Assembly (NCBI RefSeq): GCF_963678635.1
Contig: NC_087064.1
Coordinates: forward strand, 84,625,847 to 84,689,846
Reading direction: 5' to 3'
DNA from: Symsagittifera roscoffensis
Lineage: Eukaryota; Xenacoelomorpha; Acoela; Convolutidae
Length of the DNA: 64,000 nt
Below, one piece after another: positions 13,301 through 26,034 of this stretch; the stretch's first letter is position 1; each line of letters starts with the position of its first letter. The notes below the pieces were generated by a model. It was not told where the DNA came from. It made no database searches and saw only the letters and a program-made list of their open reading frames with translations. The translations under genes were made by a program, and so were the position numbers.

Positions 13301-13900
13301 CTCTTTGTTCTGATTAAATCAAGTTCATTGAAGACCTGTTATTCTCACGCTTATCTCGCTACGATCTCACTCCTTGTTCTGTTTAAAAACAAGTTCTTTC
13401 ACGACTTGTTATTCTCACGCTTATCTCGCTACAATCTCACTCTTTATTCTGTTTAAATCATGTTCGTTGACGACCTGTTATTCTCACGCTTATCTCGCTA
13501 CGATCTCACTTTTTGCTCTGTTTAAAAACAAATTCGTTCGCGACCTGTTATTCTCACGCTTATCTCGCTACGATTTCACTCTTTGTTCTGTTTAAATCAA
13601 GTTCGTTGGCGACCTGTTATTCTCACGCTTATCTCGGTACGATCTCACTCTTTGTTCTGTTTAAATCAAGTTTGTTGCCGACCTGTTTTTCTCACGCTTA
13701 TCTCGCTACGATCTCTCTCCTTGTTCTGTTTAAAAACAAGTTCGTTTGCGACCTGTTATTCTTACGCTTATCTCGCTACGATTTCACTCTTTGTTCTGTT
13801 TAAATCAAGTTCGTTGGCGACCTATTATTCTCACGCTTATCTCGCTACGATCTCACTCTTTGTTCTGTTTAAATCAATATTGTTGACGACCTGTTATTCT
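4303..13900. repeat. 21-monomer HOR family (about 1457 bp), six-plus copies
   Basis: The marker GTTCATTGAAGACCTG (written GTTAGTC just after it in one copy) starts at 4303, 5759, 7840, 9506, 10963, 12422 and 13323. The intervals are 1456, 2081, 1666, 1457, 1459 and 901 bp. The base unit is therefore about 1457 bp, or 21 monomers. Other monomers diagnostic of this family carry TTCGCGACCTG, TTGGCGACCTG, TTTGTTGCCGAC and AACAGGTTTGTTCACG, in a preserved order. Copies that depart from 1457 bp differ by whole-monomer blocks: +624 is 9 monomers, +209 is 3, and about -556 is 8. Confidence 0.9.
6297..7544. repeat. Internal 624-bp duplication inside the expanded HOR copy
   Basis: The 2081-bp copy (5759-7839) exceeds the base unit by 624 bp. 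Points 6297 and 6921 begin matching monomer strings (TTGGCGACC, CTCGGTACG, then TTTGTTGCCGAC and CTCGTTACAATCTCACGC), which shows that the extra length is an internal nine-monomer repeat. The exact crossover point cannot be fixed by eye because neighbouring monomers are so alike. Confidence 0.65.
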
Positions 13901-15339
13901 CACGCTTATCTCGCTACGATCTCACTATTTATACTGTTTAAATCAAGTTTGTTGAGGACCTGTTACTCTCACGCTTATCTCGCTACGATCTCACACTTTG
14001 TTCTGTTTAAATCAAGTTCGTTGACGATCTGTTATTCTCAAACTTATCTCGCTACGATTTCACTCTTTGTTCTGTTTAAATCAAGTTCGTTGACGACCTG
14101 TTATTCTCACGCTTATCTCGCTACGATCTCACTCTTTGTTCAGTTTAAATCAAGTTCGTTGACGACCTGTTATTCTCACGCTTATCTCGCTACGATCTCA
14201 CTCTTTGTTCTGTTTAAATCAAGTTCATTGGCGATCTGTTATTCTCACGCTTATCCCGCTACGATCTCTTTCCTTGTTCTGTTTAAAAACAAGTTCGTTC
14301 AAGACTTGTTATTCTCACGCTTATCTCGCTACGATCTCACTCTTTATTCTGTTTAAATCAAGTTCGTTGACGACCTGTTATTCTCAAGCTTATCTCGCTA
14401 CGATCTCACTCCTTGTTCTGTATAAAAAAAGTTCGTTCACGACTTGTTATTCTCCCGCTTATCTCGCTACGATCTCACTCTTTATTCTGTTTAAATCATG
14501 TTCGTTGACGACCTGTTATTTTCACGCGTATCTCGCTACGATCTCACTCTTTGTTCTGATTAAATCAAGTTTGTTGACGACCTGTTATTCTCACGCTTAT
14601 CTCGGTACGATCTCACTCTTTGTTCTGTTTAAATCAAGTTTGTTGCCGACCTGTTTTTCTCACGCTTATCTCGCTACGATCTCACTCCTTGTTCTGTTTA
14701 AAAGCAAGTTCGTTCGCGACCTGTTATTCTCACGCTTATCTCGCTATGATTTCACTCTTTGTTCTGTTTAAATCAAATTCGTTGGCGACCTGTTTTTCTC
14801 ACGCTTATCTCGCTACGATCTCACTCCTTGTTCTGTTTAAAAACAAGTTCGTTCAAGACTTGTTATTCTCACGCTTATCTCGCTACGATCTCACTCTTTG
14901 TTCTGTTTAAATCGAGTTCGTTGACGACCTGTTATTCTCAAGCTTATCTCGCTACGATCTCACTCCTTGTTCTGTTTAAAAACAAGTTCGTTCACGACTT
15001 GTTATTCTCACGCTTATCTTGCTACGATCTCACTCTTTGTTCTGATTAAATCAAGTTCGTTGACGACCTGTTATTCTCACGCTTATCTCGCTACGATCTC
15101 ACTTTTTGTTCTAATTAAAAACAAGTTCGTTGACGACCTGTTATTCTCACTCTTATCTCGCTACGATCTCACTCTTTGTTCTGTTTAAATCAAGTTCGTT
15201 GACGACCTGTTATTCCCACGCTTATCTCGCTACGATCTCACTCTTTGTTCTGCTTAAATCAAAATCGTTGACGACTGTTATTCTTTTACTTATCTCGCTA
15301 CGATCTCACTCCTTGTTCTGTTTAAAAACAAGTTCGTTC
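13901..15339. repeat. Transitional satellite segment with a run of 69-bp monomers
   Basis: From about 13.86 to 14.29 kb the monomers are almost all 69 bp and show varied point changes (AATATTGTTG, GAGGACCTGTTACTC, CTCAAACTTATC, TTCAGTTTAAATC). The 70-bp types then resume. No clear HOR periodicity is visible here. One monomer near 14421 has TATAAAAAAAG in place of TTTAAAAACAAG. Confidence 0.75.
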
Positions 15340-17145
15340 ACGACTTGTTATTCTCACGGATCTCACTCTTTTTTCTGATTAAATCAAGTTGGTTGACAAG
15401 CTGTTATTTTCACGCTTATCTCGCTACGATCTCACTCTTTGTTCTGCTTAAATCAAGTTCATTGACGACCTGTTATTCTCACGCTTATCTCGCTACGATC
15501 TCACTCCTTGTTCTGTTTAAAAACAAGTTCGTTCACGACTTATTATTCTCACGCTTATATCGCTACGATCTCACTCTTTATTCTGTTTAAATCATGTTCG
15601 TTGACGACCTGTTATTCTCACGCTTATCTCGCTACGATCTCACTTTTTGTTCTAATTAAAAACAAGTTCGTTGACGACCTGTTATTCTCACGCTGATTTC
15701 GCTACGATCTCACTTTTTTTTTTGTTCTGTCTAAATCAAGTTCGTTGACGACCTGTTATTCTTACGCTGATCTCGCTACGATCTCACTCTTTGTTCTGTT
15801 AAAATCAAGTCTGTTGACGACCTGTTATTCTCACGCTTATCTCGCTACGATCTCACTCCTTGTTCTGTTTAAAAACAAGTTCGTTCACGACTTGTTATTC
15901 TCACGCTTATCTCGCTACGATCTCACTCTTTGTTCTGGTTAAATCAAGTTCATTGACTGCCTGTTATTCTCACGCTTATCTCGCTACGATCTCATTTTTT
16001 GTTCTAATTAAAAACAAGTTCGTTCACGACCTGTTTTTCTCACCCTTATCTTGCTACGATCTCACTCTTTGTTCTCTTCAAATCAAGTTCGTTGACGACC
16101 TGTTATTCTCACGCTTATCTCGTTACGATATCACTCTTCGTTCTGTTTAAATCAAGTTCGTTGACGACTGTTATTCTCACGCTTATCTCGCTACGATCTC
16201 ACTCTTTGTTCTGTTTAAATCAAGTTCATTGACGACTTGTTATTCTCACGGATCTCACTCTTTTTTCTGATTAAATCAAGTTGGTTGACAAGCTGTTATT
16301 TTCACGCTTATCTCGCTACGATCTCACTCTTTGTTCTGCTTAAATCAAGTTCATTGACGACCTGTTATTCTCACGCTTATCTCGCTACGATCTCACTCCT
16401 TGTTCTGTTTAAAAACAAGTTCGTTCACGACTTATTATTCTCACGCTTATATCGCTACGATCTCACTCTTTATTCTGTTTAAATCATGTTCGTTGACGAC
16501 CTGTTATTCTCACGCTTATCTCGCTACGATCTCACTTTTTGTTCTAATTAAAAACAAGTTCGTTGACGACCTGTTATTCTCACGCTGATCTCGCTACGAT
16601 CTCACTTTTTTTTGTTCTGTCTAAATCAAGTTCGTTGACGACCTGTTATTCTTACGCTGATCTCGCTACGATCTCAATCTTTGTTCTGTTAAAATCAAGT
16701 CTGTTGACGACCTGTTATTCTCACGCTTATCTCGCTACGATCTCACTCCTTGTTCTGTTTAAAAACAAGTTCGTTCACGACTTGTTATTCTCACGCTTAT
16801 CTCGCTACGATCTCACTCTTTGTTCTGGTTAAATCAAGTTCGTTGACTGCCTGTTTTTCTCACGCTTATCTCGCTACGATCTCACTTTTTGTTCTAATTA
16901 AAAACAAGTTCGTTCACGACCTGTTTTTCTCACCCTTATCTTGCTACGATCTCACTCTTTGTTCTCTTTAAATCAAGTTCGTTGACGACCTGTTATTCTC
17001 ACGCTTATCTCGTTACGATATCACTCTTCGTTCTGTTTAAATCAAGTTCGTTGACGACTGTTATTCTCACGCTTATCTCGCTACGATCTCACTCTTTGTT
17101 CTGTTCAAATCAAGTTCATTGACGACCTGTTATTCTCACAATGAA
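15340..17145. repeat. 892-bp tandem duplication (13 monomers)
   Basis: The segment beginning at about 15340 repeats from about 16232, with the same rare features in order. These are a truncated monomer (CTCACGGATCTCAC, missing about 13 bp), AGTTGGTTGACAAGCTG, CTTATATCGC, CTCACGCTGATTTC or CTGATCTC, a T-run before GTTCTGTCTAAATC, GACTGCCTG and CGTTACGATATCAC. The copies differ by two Ts in the run near 15713/16605, which reduces the later offset from 892 to 890 bp. Copy 2 ends near 17145, before the CTCACAATGAACTC monomer. Confidence 0.88.
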
Positions 17146-18359
17146 CTCATTACGATCTCACTCTTTGTTCTATTTAAATCAAGATCGTTGACGACCTGTT
17201 ACTGTCACGCTTATCTCGCTACGATCTCACTCTTTGTTCTGTTAAAATCAAGTTCGTTGACGACCTGTTATTCTCACGCTTATCTCGCTACGATCTCACT
17301 CTTTGTTCTGATTAAATCAAGTTCGTTGACTGCCTGTTATTCTCACGCTTCTCTCGCTACGATCTCACTTTTTGTTCTAATTAAAAACAAGTTCGTTGAC
17401 GACCTTTTTTTCTCACCCTTATCTCGCTACAATCTCACTCCTTGTTCTGTTTAAATCAAGTTCGTTGACGACTGTTATTCTCACGCTTATCTCGCTACAA
17501 TCTCACTCTTTGTTCTGTTTAAATCAAGTTCATTGACGACCTGTTATTCTCACGCTGATCTCACTACGATCTCACTCTTCGTTCTGTTTAAATCAAATTC
17601 GTTGACGACCTGTTACTGTCACGCTTATCTTGCTACGATCTCACTCTTTGTTCTGTTAAAATCAAGTTCGTTGACGACCTGTTATTCTCATGCTTATCTC
17701 GCTACGATCTCACTCCTTGTTCTGTTTAAAAACATGTTCGTTCAGGACTTGTTATTCTCACGCTTATCTCGCTACGATCTCACTCTTTGTTCTGATTAAA
17801 TCAAGTTCGTTGACTGCCTGTTATTCTCACGCTTATCTCGCTACGATCTCACTTTTTGTTCTAATTAAAAACAAGTTCGTTGACGACCTGTTATTCCCAC
17901 GCTTACCTCGCTACGATCTCACTCTTTGTTCTGTTTAAATCAAGTTCGTTGACGACCTGTTATTCTCAAGCTTATCTCGCTACGATCTCACTCCTTGTTC
18001 TGTTTAAAAACAAATTAGTTCACGACTTGTTATTCTCACGCTTATCTCGCTACGATCTCACTCTTTGTTCTGTTTAAATCAAGTTCGTTGACGAATGTTA
18101 TTCTCACGCTTATCTCGCTACGATCTCACTCTTTGTTCTGTTTAAATCAAGTTTGTTGACGACCTGTTGTTCTCACGCTTATCTCGCTACGATCTCACTC
18201 TTTGTTCTGTTTAAATCAAGTTCATTGACGACCTGTTATTCTCACGCTTATCTCGCTACGATCTCACTCCTTGTTCTGTTTAAAAACAAGTTCGTTCACG
18301 ACGTGTTATTCTCATGCTTATCTCGCTACGATCTCACTCTTTGTTCTGATTAAAAACAA
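17146..18359. repeat. Mixed monomers between HOR blocks
   Basis: The segment holds divergent monomers such as CACAATGAACTCATTACG (about 17138), GTTACTGTCACGC (about 17200 and 17610) and GACTGCCTG. It mixes 69-, 70- and 68-bp types. I see no repeated multi-monomer unit and nothing other than satellite. Confidence 0.75.
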
Positions 18360-19738
18360 GTTTGTTGACGACCTGTTATTCTCACGCTGATCTCGCTACG
18401 ATCTCACTTTTGTTCTGTTTAAATCAAGTTCGTTGACGACTGTTATTCTCACGCTTATCTCGCTACGATCTCACTCTTTGTTCTGTTTAAATCAAGTTCG
18501 TTGACGACCTGTTATTCTCACGCTTATCTCGCTACGATCTCACTCTTTGTTCTGTTTAAATCAAGTTCGTTGACGACCTGTTTTTCTCACCCTTATCTTG
18601 CTACGATCTGACTCTTTGTTCTGTTTAAATCAAGTTCGTTGACGACCTGTTATTCTCACGCTTATCTCGCTACGATCTCACTCTTTGTTCTGTTTAAATC
18701 AAGTTCGTTGACGACTGTTATTCTCACGCTTATCTCGCTACGATCTCACTCTTTGTTCTGTTTAAATCAAGTTCGTTGACGACCTGTTATTCTCACGCTT
18801 ATCTCGCTACGATCTCACTCTTTGTTCTGTTTAAATCAAGTTCGTTGACGACCTGTTTTTCTCACCCTTATCTTGCTACGATCTGACTCTTTGTTCTGTT
18901 TAAATCAAGTTCGTTGACGACCTGTTATTTTCACGCTTATCTCGCTACGATCTCACTCCTTGTTCTGTTTAAAAACAAGTTCGTTCACGACGTGTTATTC
19001 TCATGCTTATCTCACTACGATCTCACTCTTTGTTCTGATTAAAAACAAGTTTGTTGACGACCTGTTATTCTCACGCTGATCTCGCTACGATCTCACTTTT
19101 GTTCTGTTTAAATCAAGTTCGTTGACGACTGTTATTCTCACGCTTATCTCGCTACGATCTCACTCTTTGTTCTGTTTAAATCAAGTTCTTTGACGACCTG
19201 TTATTCTCACGCTTATCTCGCTACGATCTCACTCTTTGTTCTGTTTAAATCAAGTTCGTTGACGACCTGTTTTTCTCACCCTTATCTTGCTACGATCTGA
19301 CTCTTTGTTCTGTTTAAATCAAGTTCGTTGACGACCTGTTATTCTCACGCTTATCTCGCTACGATCTCACTCTTTGTTCTGTTTAAATCAAGTTCGTTGA
19401 CGACTGTTATTCTCACGCTTATCTCGCTACGATCTCACTCTTTGTTCTGTTTAAATCAAGTTCATTGACGACCTGTTATTCTCACGCTTATCTCGCTACG
19501 ATCTCACTCCTTGTTCTGTTTAAAAACAAGTTCGTTCACGACTTGTTAATCTCACGCTTATATCGCTACGATCTCACTCTTTGTTCTGTTTAAATCAAGT
19601 TCGTTGACGACCTGTTATTCTCACGCTTATCTCGCTACGATCTCACTCCTTGTTCCGTTTAAAAACAAGTTCGTTCACGACGTGTTATTCTCATGCTTAT
19701 CTCGCTACGATCTCACTCTTTGTTCTGATTAAAAACAA
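18360..19738. repeat. 690-bp HOR (10 monomers), rich in 68-bp monomers
   Basis: The marker pair of a CTCACGCTGATCTCGC monomer and then CACTTTTGTTCTG starts at 18360, 19049 and 19739, giving intervals of 689 and 690 bp. A second marker, CACCCTTATCTTGC with GATCTGACTC, lies near 18572, 18847 and 19261 and shows a nested 275-bp (four-monomer) duplication in the first copy. Many monomers here have lost one base (ACCTG to ACTG, or CTCTTTG to CTTTTG). This shifts the frame repeatedly, so no open frame longer than about one unit survives across this block. Confidence 0.85.
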
Positions 19739-21330
19739 GTTCGTTGACGACCTGTTATTCTCACGCTGATCTCGCTACGATCTCACTTTTGTTCTGTTTA
19801 AATCAAGTTCGTTGACGACCTGTTATTCTCACGCTTATCTCAGTACGATCTCACTCTTTTTTCTGTTAAAATCAAGTTCGTTGACGACCTGTTATTCTCA
19901 CGCTTATCTCGCTACGATCTCACTCCTTGTTTTGTTTAAAAACAATTTCGTTCAAGATTTGTTATTCTCACGCTTATCTCGCTACGATCTCACTCTTTTT
20001 TCTGATTAAATCAAGTTCGTTGACGACCTGTTTTTTTTTCACGCTTATCTCGCTACGATCTCACTCTTTGTTCTGTTTAAATCAAGTTCGTTGACGACCT
20101 GTTATTCTCACGCTTATCTCGCTACGATCTCACTTTTTGTTTTAATTAAAAACAAGTTCGTTGACGACCTGTTATTATCACGCTTATCTCGCTACGATCT
20201 CACTCTTTGTTCTGTTTAAATCAAGTTCGTTGACGACCTGTTATTCTCACGCTTATCTCGCTACGATCTCACTCTTTGTTCTGTTTAAATCAAGTTCGTT
20301 GTCGACCTGTTATTCTCACGCTTATCTCGCTACGATCTCACTCTTTGTTCTAATTAAAAACAAGTTCGTTGACGACCTGTTAATCTGACGCTTATCTCGC
20401 TACGAGCTCACTCTTAGTTCTGTTTAAATCAAGTTCGTTGACGACCTGTTATTCTCATGCTTATCTCGCTACGATCTCACTCTTTGTTCTGTTTAATTCA
20501 AGTTCGTTGACTACCTGTTATTCTCACGCTTATCTCGCTACGATCTCTTTCTTTGTTCTGTTTGAATCAAGTTCGTTGACGACCTTTTATTCTCAAGCTT
20601 ATCTCGCTACTATCTCACTCCTTGTTCTGTTTAAAAACAAGTTCGTTCACGACTTGTTTTTCTCACGCTTATCTCGCTACGATCTCACTCTTTGTTTTGA
20701 TTTAATCAAGTTCATTGACGACTTGTTATTCTCACGCTTATCTCGCTACGATCTCACTTTTTGTTTTAATTAAAAACAAGTTCGTTGACGACCTGTAATT
20801 CTCACGCTGATCTCGCTACGATCTACTCTTTGTTCTGTTCAAATCAAGTTCGTTGACGACTTGTTATTCTCACGCTTATCTCGCTACGATATCACTCTTT
20901 GTTCTGTTAAAATCAAGTTCGTTGACGACCTGTTATTCTCACGCTTATCTCGCTACGATCTCACTACTTGTTCTGTTTAAAAACAAGTTCGTTCACGACT
21001 TGTTATTCTCACGCTTATCTTGCTACGATCTCACTCTTTGTTCTGATTAAATCAAGTTCGTTGACGACCTGTTATTCTCACGCTTATCTCGCTACGATCT
21101 CACTTTTTGTTCTAATTAAAAACAAGTTCGTTGGCGACCTGTGATTCTCACGCTTATGTCGCTACGATCTCACTCTTTGTTCTGTTTAAATCAAGTTCGT
21201 TGACGACCTGTTATTCTCACGCTTATCTCGCTACGATCTCACTCTTTGTTCTGTTTAAATCAAGTTCGTTGACGACCTGTTATTCTCACGCTTATCTCGC
21301 TACGATCTCACTCCTTGTTCTGTTTAAAAA
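19739..21330. repeat. Mixed satellite segment
   Basis: The segment has 69- and 70-bp monomers with scattered private variants. Examples are GTTTTTTTTTCACG at about 20030, TTAATCTGACGC with ACGAGCTC at about 20382-20407, and CTATCTCACTCC at about 20610. No regular HOR is evident by eye. A near copy of the TTAATCT-ACGC / ACGAGCTC monomer appears again at about 60820-60850, so related variants lie 40 kb apart. Confidence 0.7.
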
Positions 21331-23699
21331 CAACTTCGTTCACGACTTGTTATTCTCACACTTATCTCGCTACGATCTCACTCTTTGTTCTGATTAAATC
21401 AAGTTCATTGACGACCTGTTATTCTCACGCTTATCTCGCTACGATCTCACTTTTTGTTCTAATTAAAAACAAGTTCGTTGGCGACCTGTTATTCTCACGC
21501 TTATCTCGCTACGATCTCACTCTTTGTTCTGTTTAAATCAAGTTCGTTGACGACCTGTTTTTCTCACGCTTATCTCGCTACGATCTCACTCTTTGTTCTG
21601 TTTAAAAACAACTTCGTTCACGACTTGTTATTCTCACACTTATCTCGCTACGATCTCACTCTTTGTTCTGATTAAATCAAGTTCATTGACGACCTGTTAT
21701 TCTCACGCTTATCTCGCTACGATCTCACTTTTTGTTCTAATTAAAAACAAGTTCGTTGGCGACCTGTTATTCTCACGCTTATCTCGCTACGATCTCACTC
21801 TTTGTTCTGTTTAAATCAAGTTCGTTGACGACTTGTTATTCTCACGCTTATCTCGCTACGATCTCACTCTTTGTTCTGTTTAAATCAAGTTCGTTGACGA
21901 CCTGTTTTTCTCACGCTTATCTCGCTACGATCTCACTCTTTGTTCTGTTTAAAAACAACTTCGTTCACGACTTGTTATTCTCACACTTATCTCGCTACGA
22001 TCTCACTCTTTGTTCTGATTAAATCAATTTCATTGACGACCTGTTATTCTCACGCTTATCTCGCTACGATCTCATTTTTTGTTCTAATTAAAAACAAGTT
22101 CGTTGGCGACCTGTTATTCTCACGCTTATCTCGCTACGATCTCACTCTTTGTTCTGTTTAAATCAAGTTCGTTGACGACCTGTTATTCTCACGCTTATCT
22201 CGCTACGATCTCACTCTTTGTTCTGTTTAAATCAAGTTCGTTGACGACCTGTTATTCTCACGCTTATCTCGCTACGATCTCACTCCTTGTTCTGTTTAAA
22301 AACAACTTCGTTCACGACTTGTTATTCTCACACTTATCTCGCTACGATCTCACTCTTTGTTCTGATTAAATCAAGTTCATTGACGACCTGTTATTCTCAC
22401 GCTTATCTCGCTACGATCTCACTTTTTGTTCTAATTAAAAACAAGTTCGTTGGCGACCTGTTATTCTCACGCTTATCTCGCTACGATCTCACTCTTAGTT
22501 CTGTTTAAATCAAGTTCGTTGACGACCTGATATTCTCACGCTTATCTCGCTACGATCTCACTCTTTGTTCTGTTTAAATCAAGTTCGTTGACGACCTGTT
22601 TTTCTCACGCTTATCTCGCTACAATCTCACTCTTTGTTCTGTTTAAAAACAACTTCGTTCACGACTTGTTATTCTCACACTTATCTCGCTACGATCTCAC
22701 TCTTTGTTCTGATTAAATCAAGTTCATTGACGACCTGTTATTCTCACGCTTATCTCGCTACGATCTCACTTTTTGTTCTAATTAAAAACAAGTTCGTTGG
22801 CGACCTGTTATTCTCACGCTTATCTCGCTACGATCTCACTCTTTGTTCTGTTTAAAAACAACTTCGTTCACGACTTGTTATTCTCACACTTATCTCGCTA
22901 CGATCTCACTCTTTGTTCTGATTAAATCAAGTTCATTGACGACCTGTTATTCTCACGCTTATCTCGCTACGATCTCACTTTTTGTTCTAATTAAAAACAA
23001 GTTCGTTGGCGACCTGTTATTCTCACGCTTATCTCGCTACGATCTCACTCTTTGTTCTGTTTAAATCAAGTTCGTTGACGACCTGTTATTCTCACGCTTA
23101 TCTCGCTACGATCTCACTCTTTGTTCTGTTTAAATCAAGCTCGTTGACGACCTGTTTTTCTCACGCTTATCTCGCTACGATCTCACTCTTTGTTCTGTTT
23201 AAAAACAACTTCGTTCACGACTTGTTATTCTCACACTTATCTCGCTACGATCTCACTCTTTGTTCTGATTAAATCAAGTTCATTGACGACCTGTTATTCT
23301 CACGCTTATATCGCTACGATCTCACTTTTTGTTCTAATTAAAAACAAGTTCGTTGGCGACCTGTTATTCTCACGCTTATCTCGCTACGATCTCACTCTTT
23401 GTTCTGTTTAAATCAAGTTCGTTGACGACCTGTTATTCTCACGCTTATCTCGCTACGATCTCACTCTTTGTTCTGTTTAAATCAAGTTCGTTGACGACCT
23501 GTTTTTCTCACGCTTATCTCGCTACGATCTCACTCTTTGTTCTGTTTAAAAACAACTTCGTTCACGACTTGTTATTCTCACACTTATCTCGCTACGATCT
23601 CACTCTTTGTTCTGATTAAATCAAGTTCATTGACGACCTGTTATTCTCACGCTTATCTCGCTACGATCTCACTTTTTGTTCTAATTAAAAACAAGTTCG
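21331..23699. repeat. 347-bp HOR (5 monomers) with 4- and 3-monomer derivatives
   Basis: The marker CAACTTCGTTCACGAC starts at 21331, 21609, 21956, 22303, 22650, 22859, 23206 and 23553. The intervals are 278, 347, 347, 347, 209, 347 and 347 bp. A 347-bp unit equals three 69-bp plus two 70-bp monomers; 278 and 209 bp are the same unit lacking one and two monomers. Copies are highly similar, with isolated differences such as CTTATATCGC near 23307 and CACTCTTAGTTC near 22495. This is the most regular HOR in the window. Confidence 0.93.
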
Positions 23700-26034
23700 T
23701 TGACGACCTATTATTCTCACGCTGATCTCGCTACGATCTCAATCTTAATTCTGTTTAAATCAAGTTCGTTGACGACCTATTATTCTCAGGCTTATCTCGC
23801 TACGATCTCACTCATTGTTCTGTTAAAATCAAGTTCGTTGACGACCTGTTATTCTCACGCTTATCTCGCTACGATCTCACTCCTTGTTCTGTTTAAAAAA
23901 AAGTTCGTTCAAGACTTGTTATTCTTACGCTTATCTCGCTACGATCTCACTCTTTGTTCTGATTAAATCAAGTTCGTTGACGACCTGTTTTTGTTTCACG
24001 CTTATCTCGCTACGATCTCACTCTTTGTTCTGTTTAAATCAAGTTCGTTGACGACCTGTTTTTCTCACGCTTATCTCGCTACGATCTCACTTTTTGTTCT
24101 AATTAAAAACAAGTTCGTTGACGACCTGTTATTCTCACGCTTATCTCGCTACGATCTCACTCTTTGTTCTGTTTAAATCAAATTGGTTGACGCCCTGTTA
24201 TTCTCACGCTTATCTCGCTACGATCTCACTCTTTGTTCTGTTTAAATCAAGTTCGTTGACGACCTGTTATTCTCACGCTTATCTCGCTACGATCTCACTC
24301 CTTGTTCTGTTTATAAACAAGTTCGTTCACGACTTGTTGTTCTCACGCTTATCTCGCTACGATCTCACTTTTTGTTCTGATTAAATTAAGTTCGTTGACG
24401 ACCTGTTATTCTCACGCTTATCTCGCAACGATCTCACTCCTTGTTCTGTTTAAAAACAAGTTCGTTCACGACCTGTTATTCTTACGCTCATCTCGCTACG
24501 ATCTCACTCTTTGTTCTGTTTAAATTAAGTTTGTTGACAAACTGTTTTTCTCACGCTTATCTCGCTACGATCTCACTCTTTGTTCTGTTTAAATCAAGTT
24601 CGTTGACGACCTGTTATTCTCACGCTTATCTCGCTACGATCTCACTCCTTGTTCTGTTTAAAAACAACTTCGTTCACGACTTGTTATTCTCACACTTATC
24701 TCGCTACGATCTTACTCTTTGTTCTGATTAAATCAAGTTCATTGACGACCTGTTATTCTCACGCTTATCTCGCTACGATCTCACTTTTTGTTCTAATTAC
24801 AAACAGGTTCGTTGGCGACCTGTTATTCTCACGCTTATCTCGCTACGATCTCACTCTTTGTTCTGTTTAAATCAAGTTCGTTGACGACCTGTTATTCTCA
24901 CGCTTATCTCGCTACGATTTCACTCTTTGTTCTGTTTAAATCAAGTTCGTTGACGACCTGTTTTTCTCACGCTTATCTCGCTACGATCTCACTCTTTGTT
25001 CTGTTTAAAAACAACTTCGTTCACGACTTGTTATTCTCACACTTATCTCGCTACGATCTCACTCTTTGTTCTGATTAAATCAAGTTCATTGACGACCTGT
25101 TATTCTCACGCTTATCTCGCTACGATCTCACTTTTTGTTCTAATTAAAAACAAGTTCGTTGACGACCTATTATTCTCACGCTGATCTCGCTACGATCTCA
25201 ATCTTAATTCTGTTTAAATCAAGTTCGTTGACGACCTATTATTCTCAGGCTTATCTCGCTACGATCTCACTCATTGTTCTGTTAAAATCAAGTTCGTTGA
25301 CGACCTGTTATTCTCACGCTTATCTCGCTACGATCTCACTCCTTGTTCTGTTTTAAAAAAAGTTCGTTCAAGACTTGTTATTCTTACGCTTATCTCGCTA
25401 CGATCTCACTCTTTGTTCTGATTAAATCAAGTTCGTTGACGACCTGTTTTTGTTTCACGCTTATCTCGCTACGATCTCACTCTTTGTTCTGTTTAAATCA
25501 AGTTCGTTGACGACCTGTTTTTCTCACGCTTATCTCGCTACGATCTCACTTTTTGTTCTAATTAAAAACAAGTTCGTTGACGACCTGTTATTCTCACGCT
25601 TATCTCGCTACGATCTCACTCTTTGTTCTGTTTAAATCAAATTGGTTGACGCCCTGTTATTCTCACGCTTATCTCGCTACGATCTCACTCTTTGTTCTGC
25701 TTAAATCAAGTTCGTTGACGACCTGTTATTCTCACGCTTATCTCGCTACGATCTCACTCCTTGTTCTGTTTATAAACAAGTTCGTTCACGACTTGTTGTT
25801 CTCACGCTTATCTCGCTACGATCTCACTTTTTGTTCTGATTAAATCAAGTTCGTTGACGACCTGTTATTCTCACGCTTATCTCGCAACGATCTCACTCCT
25901 TGTTCTGTTTAAAAACAAGTTCGTTCACGACCTGTTATTCTTACGCTCATCTCGCTACGATCTCACTCTTTGTTCTGTTTAAATTAAGTTTGTTGACAAA
26001 CTGTTTTTCTCACGCTTATCTCGCTACGATCTCA
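23180..26034. repeat. 1459-bp tandem duplication (21 monomers)
   Basis: The segment from about 23180 to 24575 matches about 24640 to 26034 at a constant 1459-bp offset (23206/24665, 23553/25012 and 24441/25900). The shared rare features in order are CTCAATCTTAATTC, CTCAGGCTTATC, CACTCATTG, TTTTTGTTTCACGC, AATTGGTTGACGCCCTG, TTTATAAACAAG, CTCGCAACG and TTACGCTCATC. Small differences include TTTAAAAAAAAG versus TTTTAAAAAAAG, and TTTAAATC versus CTTAAATC near 24241/25700. The first part of each copy includes two units of the 347-bp HOR, so HORs are nested. Confidence 0.9.

Noticed and set aside
17119-17160. CACAATGAACTCATTACG as the edge of an inserted element
   Set aside because: It is a locally mutated monomer: both sides remain in register, and length and flanking landmarks are preserved.
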